Position numbers and translations under genes: made by a program
Notes under the pieces: model-generated
Told to the model about the DNA's origin: nothing
Databases searched by the model: none
What the model saw: only the letters and a program-made list of their open reading frames with translations
NCBI GenBank assembly: GCA_029339505.1
Contig: JAQISU010000097.1
Coordinates: forward strand, 4,849,001 to 4,913,000
Origin: Unio delphinus
Taxonomy: Eukaryota; Mollusca; Bivalvia; Unionida; Unionidae
Direction: 5' to 3'
Length of the DNA: 64,000 nucleotides
Shown here: positions 18,301 to 32,664 of the stretch, one piece after another
Position numbering within the stretch: position 1 is the stretch's first letter
Layout of the letters: each line of letters opens with the position of its first letter

Positions 18301-21218
18301 TGTAATACTGTCACCAGGTTTACGTTACACTTGTCACCATTACACTTGTCACTACATCATTGAATGTAGTCTGCCAGGTAAAATTATAGATTATCATGTA
18401 TTTTCAACTACAAACCTAAAGCACTTCAATAGGTGGTAACTCTATAAGTTACAAATCAAAGTCTAGCATCTGACAGGACAGTGTAGCTTGGGCCCAACTC
18501 CACCTTAATACTTGGATAATACACGGTGTAGTAGGGGTGTAAATCAATGGCAGCTGCACAGACATGAGTGGAAAATAGGCAATACACTTTGCGTGTACTG
18601 TACGGCAATAATACATTTCTTTATAAATTCAATTTCATGAATATGTGTATAAAGAATGTATTAAAAAAAAACATGCTGCTATTTATTAATTTACAATAAA
18701 TAAACTACTTCTTGATACGACGTCATCCAAGTTTTTAAGTTTAAATAGTCGTATGATCATCAAAAATTGTGATTTACGCAATATGCACGCATTCGAATCA
18801 AAAGCAGCCCATCCCCCTCCATGCTTTAAAATTAAGTACAAAACAAATCGCATTCCATTCAAGGTACATTTTATTTTACAGTTATATTAAAAGTATGCAC
18901 TTTAAGTTGGAAGTCGCTTTCCTGGACCATCACTTGGGGTTTCTACAGACACAAGTCTGTTTCAGTGTTATCTTTGCCATTCAGTATTTACTACTGGAAT
19001 GTCTATTGACACCAGTCTGTTTCAGTGTTATCTTTGCCATTCAGTATTTACTACCGGAATGTCTATTGACACCAGTCTGTTTCAGTGTTATCTTTGCCAT
19101 TCAGTATTTACTACCGGAATGTCTATTGACACCAGTCTGTTTCAGTGTTATCTTTGCCATTCAGTATTTACTACTGGAATGTCTATTGACACCAGTCTGT
19201 TTCAGTGTTATCTTTGTCATTCAATTTACTACTAGAATATCTACTGAAACTAGTCTTTTTCAGTGTTATCTTTTGTAAATTCAATATTTACTACTGGAGC
19301 AGCAGATAGGCACTATTTTCACTTAACACCAACATAAAAAGATTAGTCATGAAAACCCTTATTGATTTTACTTTTTCAGGATAAGATTTTCAATTTCAGC
19401 CATAGCTGACTTGATAATGGCGCCATTTTCATTTAGGATTTTTAAAAAACTAATCATAATAAGTTGTACAGTGAAAACTCTATATGGATATCAATCCATT
19501 CTGGAGGATCGGCATTAACAAGACACTCAAAATGGCTACTGCGACGGCCTTATTGAATATCAGTGTTACCATCATATTCGGGCTCGTCCTGAGCTTCGCC
19601 AATGTCACAAATTGCGATTTTGTTTTTCCTTATTGACTACAAAATAAACCATCTGACGATTTTTTGGCGATAACACTTTTGGATGTTTAATTTGTACATA
19701 CAATCATGGATTTGGAGTGGAGACATTCAAAGAGACCATGAAAGGAAGCCACAAACTTGGATACACAATGCTCTGGAACCTATCTGGTACATGAACAAAT
19801 CCTTTGTTCGTTTTGACAAACACTTCTTTACATTATGTTGTTATTTCATAACCCACTTATTTTTATATCTGGCCTGATTACTGTATGATGTGATACACTC
19901 TGTTATGCATCGGACTATACCTACAATCGACCGACCTCTGAAGACACGAACAGAAACAGCTACAATTAATGGAATGACGGCTAATCCTTCTGTTGTTGTT
20001 TTTATAATGCATCAATCAAATAGTTTTCCTTAAACATCCAAGAAATTTTTTTTTTAAATGCCGATTCCTGTGCATAAAAAATACAAAGCAAATGGAACAA
20101 ATCTCAGAATTATGCAATGTCAGCAGTGCATTTTTTTTCATGGGTAAACAAAAGTGTTCATCATCTCATCCTACGAGTAAGTTCACAAAATTAACAGCAT
20201 TTTGGATTTAGTGCAAATTCATCAGACAAAACACAGTCACTGAACCTGATGTTATACCCGACAGTCCAACGTCATCTACATGTAGTGATGGTAGTAACGC
20301 TTCAAGGGCAACACCACGTCATGATGAACAAGGGGTTAAAAACTCCCGAAAGTTTTTCGGTAGCTGGAAACTTTTGCATCCGTGGCTGATATAGATATAA
20401 AGTTAAAGCAGATGTTTTTGTTGTAGGGTTTAACGCCATTTTTCAGCACACGATATGCTATACATAGCGGCCAGTATTAATGGTGGAAGAAGAACCCAGA
20501 GAAACCCCTTGGAAAGAGCCACCGACCCACGAGAATCTACTGGGAAGCTTTCTCACATACCCACATTGGTTGAATCTGAGACTCGAAACCACGCAGACTG
20601 AGGTGAGACGGATAGTGCTTTTGACCATTCGGCCACTCAGGCCCCCGCAGATGTTCTGTGATATCTGTTATCTAGGTACAAGTAAATTTATTTTTAACTG
20701 ACTGTCATATTTTGAAGAAGGAGCATTAAACAGGAATCCATGAGGGTTAAGTAATATATGTTAATTTTGCTCATTAATCTTTTACTTTTGCCATCTATTT
20801 TGTGTTACGACTCCAGGGACATAAACTACACAAAAAGAAATAGCAAAAAAACAAGTTTTGCATAATTGAAAATAATTCATTTCTCCAAATCCAGGAGTAA
20901 AAGAATGTGATTAACTTCAGTGATCATTTTTGTAATTTAGGAAGCAGTTCACTATAAGCAAAGCATGTACATTTCTGAACTCCTGCTTCACGGCGATGTA
21001 AAGCTAACCATAAAAAAAAGGCGGGGGTGTCTGAGGCATTTAATTTCTGAATGCATGAAATCAACGGTCGCACATTTACGTCACTACCTTACATTGCAAA
21101 GTACGATCATAGGATTTTAGTATCAAAAGGTAATTAACTAAAGTTCGTTACAAAACTATTGTTTGGAAAATAATATGCATAATTTAGAGATCTGCTTAAT
21201 ACCTGATGTTTCTATTGA

Positions 21219-21309
<91 letters not shown>

Positions 21310-22525
21310 TCAGGAAAGTACATATGTTGCATTTGATAATGCATTTAATTCAGGTGACAACAGTCATACCTATGCCCTAACTGTGATGCAGGATGCAAAG
21401 ACCATGGAAGTAGTACAAAACAGTCCTGTATTTTGTAATAATATGGTTGTTATCCTTGTCAGTTAAGTAATAACTCTCCCATCGTTTCAATTTGTATTAC
21501 CTATTATATTAATAGACTTGGAAAAATATTCACTACTTGTTCTGGCAACATTTGAAAATTGGCGACAAAATATTGAGGTTGGCGTTTTTTTTGCGACAAC
21601 ATTTTAAAAGCCAGGGTAATCAATCGATCAATAGATGATAGATAGATGGTGTCTACTCGGAATGCTTTGATGGTATGTTTATATGTATGTGTTCAAGTGA
21701 CGAAACCATAATATTTACTAAAATTCATGATTATTCATTTTTTTTAAATGTGGGACTGCTTGTGTTAACAAGACTGTTTATCTGAAGAAAGAACGGGCCT
21801 ACACAAGGATTACTGTATACCACTGACTCTATACAAACAAATATAAAAATATATAAATAGTACCATGGACAATAAGACTTACTGGAAGAGAAACTGATGG
21901 CCCCGTGTTACTAAATCCGGAAATTTCAGGTGTCCGCACACGAGCACTCTTCGCACATGGTTCCTGTCCCGGCAGCGGAGTGCGGTCGAAGTCACGTAAA
22001 CTCTGTGCAAGTCCAAAATGACCTACAACAGGTCGAAGTTGTGTATCTAAATATATGTTGTCAGACTGAATATTTCTATGTATTACATTTTGAGATTGTA
22101 GATAGCACACCACTGACAAGAGCTGATACAGCAAATGTAGCAGAAATGTCAGATTTAGTCCATAATTTGGCTCGGGATGTGTATCTCTTAATTTCATGAA
22201 AAACGTTTTTAAAGTCATTGGATACTCTTTCGTGATGAGGAACGTTGTTCTTTTTGCCATGTTAACTTGCACATCAATGGCTCGTGGAATTAGTAGACCT
22301 ACAAATTTTTTAAATCGTCCCGTCGATCCATTGTAGTGATGTAAAATAGCGATAATGTTGGGATGTTGGAACTGATAAACGGGAATCAAAAAGTCTGGAA
22401 CGAAGTTGGCATCGAGGTAGCGTTCCGTACTGCAGAGGTCACCGTACGTTTGGAACTTAATCATCATCTAAAAATAAATTAAAAGATTAATTAAAAATAA
22501 AATAATTAAATTGACAAATTAAATC

Positions 22526-22573
<48 letters not shown>

Positions 22574-22771
22574 TCATCGTAATTTAGTTTAGAAATATGT
22601 TTCATAATAAAGGAAACCATGTCAAAGCTTTTTTTGGTCCTTCCTTTTCAACCGGTGTGAACATGATTTTTTAAGGCAGAATTTATGTGTACTTTTTGCT
22701 AGATTAAACACAGGAGTCTGACGTTTTATCAATAAAGTACGGCGAAATGTCTGACAAAATGAAATACCCTT

Positions 22772-22842
<71 letters not shown>

Positions 22843-23628
22843 CACAAGGAGTGCAAGCGTGACCACAACCCTTCGCTCGATTCGACATTTTCTCATTATC
22901 GCTTCAGAATCGCAAGAAGACTGAAACACTACATATATGAATTCAAAAGACAGTTACTTACCAACGCATAGCTCTTAAATGACCATGTCCTGAATCCAAC
23001 CGGCGAATTAACCTTTTTTTCACAAGTACGGTCACATTAGCCAATGTAGGCTGATTTGCTGACGGAAGTAGTCCATTCTCTACCAGTTTCTACCCTGCAG
23101 TAAATATGCTGAATAACATGATGAAAGTAATTTCTCAAGTTAAAATGTTCATCTTTCTTTTTATTTCAGATTGTATCATTTTATAATTTTATTTAAATTT
23201 ACAGAACAGAAAAATGTAGTAAAAAATGTGGTAGTAGATATAACGGTTGATGACGTCATCACACTTCAAATATTTACGACTGTTGCTGGATCCGGTAACT
23301 TTAAAAACACAGATTCTGCTCCGTGTTCGGTACAATTATTAGGCACCAACGGATATTTACTGCAGGGTAGAAACTGGTAGAGAATGGGCTACTTCCGTCA
23401 GCAAATCAGCCTACATTGGCTAATGTGACCGTACTTGTGAAGAAAAAAAAGGTTAATTCGCCGGTTGGATTCAGGACATGGTCATTTAAGAGCTATACGT
23501 TGGTAAGTAACTGTCTTTTGAATTCATATATGTAGTGTTTCAGTCTTCTTGCCATTCTGAAGCGATAAAAGACTCGTGAGAAAATGTCGAATCGAGCGAA
23601 GGGTTGTGGTCACGCGTGCACTCCTTGT

Positions 23629-23685
<57 letters not shown>

Positions 23686-25836
23686 AAGGGTATTTCATTT
23701 TGTCAGACATTTCGCCGTACTTTATTGATAAAACGTCAGACTCCTGTGGATTAAAGAATAAAGAGTTCTTCACATGAATGCACCAATTACAGACATCTTT
23801 TCTTTTGTATCCTAATCGAAGGTTAACTTTGCAGACATTTAAAAAAAAATCATAATTAAGTCACACTGACTTTATAGTGGTAGCTGTTCTATCCCTCAGC
23901 TTACTACCAGAACGGAAGCGCATCTAAAGTGCAGGTAACAATAGGTCAGATACACCTAGGTACATGTACTAATAAACAAGTCACGTGATCGCGTAAATAG
24001 AACACAGCGAAGAAGTGCCAATTTAGAGAACTTTTTCTTGCATTAAGCATTGATGACATTCGTTTAAAAACATTTTGTTGTGGGGAAAAAAATTAAAATT
24101 AAAAAAGTTTTGACTTTAAGCAGTAGAATAAATCTAATTTTAAGAAAAGGTAAGGAAGCAGAAAATCTTTTAACTAGATAGCTGCCTATAAACATACATA
24201 TACGCAGCTGCAGCGAAAATTTTAACAAGAAAAAAATAATGCATTTCAACCAGTTAGTTTAATCCTTCGTTGGCATTACAATTAACCTTCATATGAGAAA
24301 AATCACTCCATTTCATGACCACTACTTACACTGAACATACACAACCACACGAGGCTAATGCCATCATAATTATATACATGCGTCTTACGAAAAATGATAG
24401 GTGCTACGCGCCCTGTCTGCCATAAATGTTTTGCTGGCCGAGTCGTCTGCAGTTTGGTGACTGTGGTCATATCGATGACATTATGATAACGCCATTTCGA
24501 ACTTCAAATTAGGTATTTATTGTACGAAAGCAAACATTATTAATTTTAACTTTGGTGTGATATTGCAACGGTACATATAACACCATTCAGTACATATACA
24601 TGTTGCCTGCACGTGCAGTATGCTGTCATCATGGTACACGCCCTCTTGAAACGATTTAATTCGCACATGAATATTAACACATAAACAAAAAACAAACAAA
24701 CACAAATGTGTCATACAAAGCTTTCTTTACGATCAACATATGACAGCCTTCCATAAGTCAATATATTTATATTACAGTATAGCATTTGTCACCAAAATAA
24801 ATCTAGTGGCAGATGGGAATCCAATTGTATGAGGATATAAACAGCAATTAATGGATCATGGAAACCTGACATTATTTGTCATTTAGGATCTTAAACAAAA
24901 GGTCAAAATAAACCAGGAGTGGCAGTCATGCGGAGATGTTCGCCAAGTATCATTTAAACGGTTACTAACATAGTCAACTTTATTTATTTGTATATTGCGC
25001 TTACATTGTTGCATAAATCAGAATATAATATAACTATCTATTTTCACTATCCAGAATGATATTTTTTGACATTTTTCTCATCTAATTTTCCTTTTAAAAA
25101 TCTGCTCGCTTTAAATATTTGCAAATTTTAGTACTAAAAAAAATTGTAATAGTGAATTTGTGCATCCTCCATTAAAAACAATCTGAAAGAGTTTACAAAA
25201 TTAGATTTAGTACAGTTCATAATATCATTTACTAGCCATGTCTGGTATTAGATATCTTACGTCCCCCGTTTCACTCACAATCAAAAAGTCCCAGTTTCAC
25301 CCAATATCTAAAAGTCCCCCTTTCACTCAATATCTAAAAGTCCCCTTTTCACTCAACATCTAAAAACCAACCAAGTTTCACTCAAGATCTAAAACATTTT
25401 TCTCAAATAGACATTTTACCCAGTTAAAGATAATTCAGATTTTACCGAGATTTACCCAGAGGATAATACAATAGAAATGATAAAAACTCATTTTAATTGT
25501 ATTCCAGTACTTTTTGTGTGAAAAGGTTATATAATTTTTAAAAAATCCTCAAACATTAGAATTATTTGCTTGTAAATTCAATAAATATTGACGGGTTATA
25601 ATCTCATGGGGTGTTGAAATTTTAGAAGAAAACTAAAATCCACGTAGCATACCAGTCTAAAAGACTTAATAATGTTTACATGTTTACTTCCTTAATTATT
25701 GCCAGCGTGATTTTAATTTGTAATGTCGTAGTGTTTATTTTTATACACTTGTCGTTATATACGTTTTACGTGTTATATGATATATCGCTTCTGACGAGTA
25801 TACATGGTACTAAGTACGCATTATTATTATTATTAT

Positions 25837-25877
<41 letters not shown>

Positions 25878-25880
25878 CTA

Positions 25881-25944
<64 letters not shown>

Positions 25945-26013
25945 AATACAAATAATAATGATAATTATTATTATTATTAGTAGTAGTAGTAATATCACTG
26001 TTAATAGTAGTAT

Positions 26014-26091
<78 letters not shown>

Positions 26092-26997
26092 ATATCTCAA
26101 TTTGAGATGATTAGTGAAACAAGGACCAGGTCTGGATTTCGGCCATAAAACTTAAGTCTTGACCTAACTTAAAACTAATACTTGCTGATATGATTTGCTT
26201 TTAGTTTTTAAGTTTGCTTTAAATTAACTAATCAGATGTCGAAAGTCTTGACTTTACTTTAAGACATATCTTGAAGAAATTTGGGTCCGAGGTCTGAAAC
26301 AGCATCCGTCGCCCTATAATACAAAACGCTGACAGTTACGTCCCTTTGGAATGTAACGCGATGACAAATGAGCCCACATCGGTAATTACTCGCAATGACA
26401 GCTAGCGATATTTACGATGGGCGGATACCTCGTGATATTCGGTACAACTCTGCCAATGGAAAATGTACTCTAATTGTACCTACATCATGAAAATAGTTTG
26501 TCATATTTATTTGCATTATATTTTCAAAATAACTTCCCCATTATGTAATCAGTGTTGAGTAAACAATGACGACTTTAACAAGGTGACGAGAATTGATGAA
26601 ATGTTTTTAACAGGTCTAAATCATAATCCAGTGACATTCGTAATTGCCACTTGGCGCGTGCAAGTACGAAACGGTCATTGCGCATGGTCAGATCCCTAAC
26701 TGCTGTAATTTATTATCGGCTGTCACATAATTAGCAGCAAGGTCCGGATCAACATTGTTCATTCTACTTCTGCTTGTGACCAATAAGCATAGACTCTAAT
26801 CTGGAAAGCACTATGTGAGAGCCGATCTGATTCTTTGCTTCTCCCAGATAAATGTGTGTTATAACTGCCAGATAAATGTGTGTTATAACTGCCAGATAAA
26901 TGTGTGTTATAACTGCCAGATAAATGTGTGTTATAACTGCCAATAAGGTAGCTTTCCGTACTTGTGGAAAGAAAAATTACTTGAAAATATATCTTGA

Positions 26998-27045
<48 letters not shown>

Positions 27046-30000
27046 AATGAAACAATCAATATAACTCAGCATGATAAAAATAACATTACATATTGCAAAT
27101 GAGCGATATTAGACAACCATATATGTCATCGCAGTGTCATTATAAATATTTGCTTCATGTACCAGGAACCAAGTCACGATTAACTGTCGCGGCGACTTTA
27201 ATATTTTATAGAAAAATGCATAAATATGTTATCATTTAGACATATACTTCCTGGTAAACTGTCCAATATCACAGACACGTCAGTCCATAGTTTCTTTCTT
27301 TTTTCTTCTCACCATTTAGTAGAGCCCAGTGCCACCGTTACGTTGCGTGCAAATCGTCATATATGCCAAATCATCCGAATAATATTGAATCTTGAAAGAT
27401 ATTGGTCCTAAACAACGCTGGGTTCCATTAAAATCAGATAATATCGACGTTTCATCACATTATTAACCATGCAATTTCTTCCTCGAATTGAGAAACCCGG
27501 CCATTGTTCACATGTATACGAATTAATCCGATGTTGCTGGTCGACATCAGTGAGTAAAACGATTTCAGTCGAAAGCTATAACGGAAGATTTGTTGACCGT
27601 CATCGCTGCAAACATAAGACGTTAACGTCACCCTATGTAGGACTGTCTTTAGCCAAAGTTAGATCTTAAGTGCATATTCCAGTGCCCCAGCTGATTACCA
27701 GTATTACTAGAGTGTTATTGTATGTAATATACGCTTTTTCTTCTCAAATCCGCTTGAAAAAGCGGACTAACGTCTTTTTATTCACTCTCGATTCAATGTG
27801 TGTGCCACGTACGAACGTAGTGTGCCACGTACGAACGTGATCATTCTAGAATAGTCACTAACTGAATTTTTTGAATTCATCACTACTTTTGGAGCACTCC
27901 GGAAGATGATCGGAGTTACGAGCGACTTCGTTGACTGAATTAATGGATGACACCTCTTAATTCTAAATTGAATATTTGAATGTAGTTGAAAGCTAACATA
28001 TTATTTCAAAGAACGGTTTTGTGATCTGTTTTAACAAATAGTTTCCTGATCATTAGTTAGATTGGAAGAATTGCATCATTTTTAATAAAGGGCGGCATTG
28101 AGGCATTAACAAATATTTTTTTAAAGACTGATTGAAGGATATCTACCTTGAATTTTGTATTGGGTACTGATTTCTAACTTTAAATTACAGAATACAGATA
28201 TTAAAAATCTTTTTAAAAAAATAAATACATTTTTTTGTGTCATTTTTATGTTTGTTAGTTTTTTTTTAAAGTGTGTCATTTTGATGGAATTATAATGCAT
28301 GAATATTAAAAAATAATTAATTTGCCATAATTCATATCGTTTTTGTGTCTTAATTCGTAACCTTTTTTCTAATTCGTATCCATTTTTTGCCTAAATTCGT
28401 TTCCCTTTTATGTCTTAATTCGTATCCTTTTTCTCATTTGTATCCCTTTTTGCCTTAATTCATATCCCTTTAGTGTCTTAATTCGTATCTCTTTTGTGTC
28501 TTAATTCCCTAATTCATATCCCTTTTGTGTCTTAATTCGTATCCCTTTTTTGCCTTTATTCGTATTCTTTTCCTAATTCGTATCCTTTTTGCCTAATTCA
28601 TATCCTTTTCAAATTTAAGTCATTAATTTGCCATAATTCAAATCTTTTTTTGTGTCTTAATTCGTATCCCTTTGTCCCTAATTCATATCCCTTTTGTGTC
28701 TTAATTCGTATTTATTTTGTGTCTTAATTCTTATCTCTTTTTGTCATAATTCATATCCCTTTTGTGTCGTAATTCGTATCCCTTAGTCCCTAATTCATAT
28801 CCATTTTTTGTCTTAATTAATAACCCTTTTGTGTCTTAATTCTTATCCCTGTTGTCCCTAATTCATATCCCTTTTATCTTAATTCGTATCGCTTTTGTCT
28901 TAATTCGTATCCTTTTTGTCTTAACTCGTATCCCTTTATTATGCTTATGCTGTTCGTATGTGGCAGCAAACTATTCAGCAGACTGCTTATAACACAATCG
29001 GAACATCACTGTCATTTCCATGAAATCAAGAAATACTGATGATATGGTTGTAAGAAATAAAAGTACAATACAAACTGTATGGGTTTGCCGATTTCTTTTT
29101 AACCAATTACCACATATGTTGTGACATAAAAGGTCGACAACGTTCTCATTGTGACTTTTGTTCCCTTTCCTTTCGCCATATTCTGCCATGTGAACAAAGG
29201 TTGTTTCAACTATAGTTCCTAATGGCAGCGAATTACTTCAGGTGTCTTTTTTACCTTACAAAAAAGGTAGAACATGTTCCAAGTGCCTAGCGATGCAGCA
29301 AAATCCGAATATAATATACACTTTTATTTAAATATTTTCACTTCAAGAATCAGTTATTGCATTAAAACGAGAACTTAAGTTTTAATTTTTTCCTGATATT
29401 ACAAATCTACAGGTTGATTGACATGCGTCAAAAATGATAGCCAGTCACAAACAAAAACATGTAATGTTGTGCCCAATGGAACATGCAGATATCATACACT
29501 GGGTTTGTTACCTACTTAAGATTGCATATACGTTTAATCAAATAAAAATGAATACTTTTCTCATAACAATCTCGCTCAAAATCAGGTCTATTTGGAGAAA
29601 GGGTCATCCTAAGAAGTACTCTTCTGATTATGTGACGCAACTGGACATCTGTGAATAGAATATGCACGTGACGCAACTCACCATCGGTGCCTGGTTTGTT
29701 TGTTTCATTAGGATTTTAACATAGCTTTAACAATGTTTCAGTCATATCGCTACGACGTCTGCATTGAGACAGTTTATAGTGATGTCTAGCACTGGGGCAT
29801 CATGCCGCAGACATGTAGCGTGATGTCCCACCCAGTTTATAGTGATGTCTAGCACTGGGGCATCATGCCGCAGACATGTAGCGTGATGTCCCACCCAGTC
29901 ACATTAGGCAGCTGTTAGTAAGATTTTTGTAAGTCTTTGGTATGACTCGACCAGGGATCGAACCCACGACCTCCCGCTCCCGCGGCGTCATCGGTGCTTG

Positions 30001-30805
30001 CAATATGTGCACACTAATGAACAATACACCAGCAGATGGACCAACGAGAAGAACGGCTGTTAGAGTACTGATTTGATTCAACGCATAGACAACAGCCCTG
30101 AGTGAAATTCGCATCGCTGAGGAAGGACAACTCACCCAAGTAAGAACCGACTTCTGGAGTGGCCAACGTAAACCAGAGCGACGTGAAGATGGTGTTTGGG
30201 TTAGATGAGTTTTGATAAACTCACAAAAATCAACTTTACTATTCTATCAAAATCCATGAAAAACTCGATGCCAGTGATGTAAATTCAGTCAATCACCGTA
30301 GCGTGCTTCATACTTTCTATTCGAACCGTTAGCATTAAGTTTCAGTCCTGAAATCCTTGCAAAGTCCAATACTTCAATTGAAGATTCCAGGGATTCAAAA
30401 GATGCGTCAATAATTAATTAGCATCTCTTGTAAACTGCGACCATCAATATTATATATTTACTTTCCTTTGGTTTAATGTCATCAATATTATATATTTACT
30501 TTCCTTTGGTTTAATGTCTTTTATACATAGATACTATATCTACGTATGTATAACGAAACTGGGATATGCCTAGAACAGATGGGTTGAAAGTTTGTCTTGA
30601 AGACCACTATAATTCGTAAAATATATTGCAATTAAATCTGAATGGAAGGTGACATATGTGTTGATTTGGGAACAGTGGGAGCCATGATTCCAACAGTAAG
30701 TAAGAAAAGCCTTTTATAATTCAAATGCATGTTCATTGCTTGATATACGTCATGGTGTACGTAATGATGTTAATCCGTGTCATCATATCAACTGCTATGA
30801 TACGA

Positions 30806-30872
<67 letters not shown>

Positions 30873-32606
30873 ACTCGACTGTTAAATAATTACTAAGTAA
30901 AAGATCAAAAAATTAAAACAATTAAAACATTTTCCCGGAAGAAGATAACAACGGAACTTGACGCAGAGCTTTTTAATTAAATCTTTGATTTCAGTCCAGT
31001 AATTAAGTCGTTCTTGTGCGGCAACAAAGTTGAAAGTCCAAGTTCTAATTCCAACAGGGGAAAATGGGGGGGGGGGGGGGGGGGGGCGGGCTTAAATGGA
31101 AATTTGTCTTGTTCATGTAAAACTTTAATTGCATCAAAGCCTTGGCTTGTCGGAACAAAAATGAATGAAAAGTTAATAGTCAACCAGAAGTCATTACTGC
31201 ATAAAACATTTGCCTAAAATTGTTTTAAAATCGACATTGACATTTCAAACGCAAAGCGTCATTCCGAATTTCAATTGTATCCATCAAGTCTTTCAGAACG
31301 TGCTGAGCGGAAAGTAAATATGTGACAGACGAAACAAACGAAGTCAGGACAAGATCGTGACAACATGCCATGGCAGGGGATAACGGGGCAGAAAGTAAAA
31401 GACCAGGCCAGGCCAGGCCAAGACGTGACAGACCAGGCCATGCCAGGCCAAGACGTGCCAGGCCAGGCCAGGCCAAGACAGGCCAGGCCAGGCCAGGACG
31501 TGACAGGCCAGAGCAGGACAAGGCGGGACATGACATGAGTAGACGTGTCTAACGGAAATAGATGTTAAGCTCCCTCCTTAAATACGGCGGGGTTGGGGGA
31601 ACAGTACAAAAATATACGGTATTGATAATAAATGGAATTGCAATAATTGTTTTAGAAAATTTGTTTGCTGAACTCAACTCCATTAAAACGAGGCATCTCT
31701 ATATAAAAAGTAAAATATGCGTAGGAATCATATTACATCCTTCGCATTATGCGGAATCAATATCAATATAGTTCTTTAATTTTTAATAAATATAGTTCTT
31801 TAATTTTTAATAAATATAGTTCTTTAATTTTTAATAAATATGGCTCTGTATTAAACTAGAAAAAAACATCATGAAAATCTATTTATCATTGATGGATATT
31901 TGTCATGCAACACATTCAGACCTGGTCCAACTTTAGATTTTAAGTTTTGATTTACGCAATTTGATTGGTTGACTTTAAGTCAGACTTCAATTTCACCCAG
32001 TCAGATCGTTGATTCTAGACATACTTGTAAGCCCAGACTTAGATCTTGGTGAAATCTTGGTTTCTGGTTTTAATTTGGATTGTCTTATGGACAATGTAAT
32101 GTAATTAACAATACTGTCATCAGTGTATATTTTGTAAACTCTTTATTTCTCTTTGGTATTGTTCGTTCGCCGATTCGACGAGGACCTCTCTAGTTATCCG
32201 AGGATTGGAGGGGCTGATCCTGTTCTGTGCGCGTGCAGGTGGCTGATGAGGCAAACCCTTGCACGGCATGTTCATTTGCATAAGGGACAAACATGAGTGA
32301 GCCATCTCCAGGAGGGTTGATGCCACGTACTTTTCTGGCTTGCCTTTTCTCTACGATATTAAACAAACAAGCAACAACATTTATTGTAAGAGCGCGCTTC
32401 ACACTATTGTACCCTTCTCATTATTCCATAATAACGTTCTTTTGCAAACCGGGGCCCAGCAATTTGGAACGAATTGCCCATTGAAATTAGACACAAAGAC
32501 ACAGTGATCCTTATCAAGAGTTGTTTTTTGCTTTTTATAGTCATTTCATTATAGATGTTGTAAAGCGTTTAGAGCTTCTAAAGATTAGGCGCTATACAAA
32601 GTCCTC

Positions 32607-32664
<58 letters not shown>

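Noticed and set aside
18769..19278. Long open frames over the 60-bp repeat
   Set aside because: The repeat length is a multiple of three, so two frames stay open automatically. The peptide is just the repeat unit and there is no gene context.
20480..20701. 73-codon plus-strand frame
   Set aside because: It lies over SINE family 2 in antisense. The same frame reappears in other copies of the SINE.
22729..22929. Minus-strand frames with poly-Tyr-Ile
   Set aside because: They cross the (TA)n run inside the fold-back transposon arm.
25680..26100. Open frames encoding poly-Leu, poly-Asn or poly-Ile
   Set aside because: They are translations of a TTA/TAG microsatellite.
31225..31552. Three overlapping frames on both strands
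   Set aside because: All are products of the GGCCA minisatellite.
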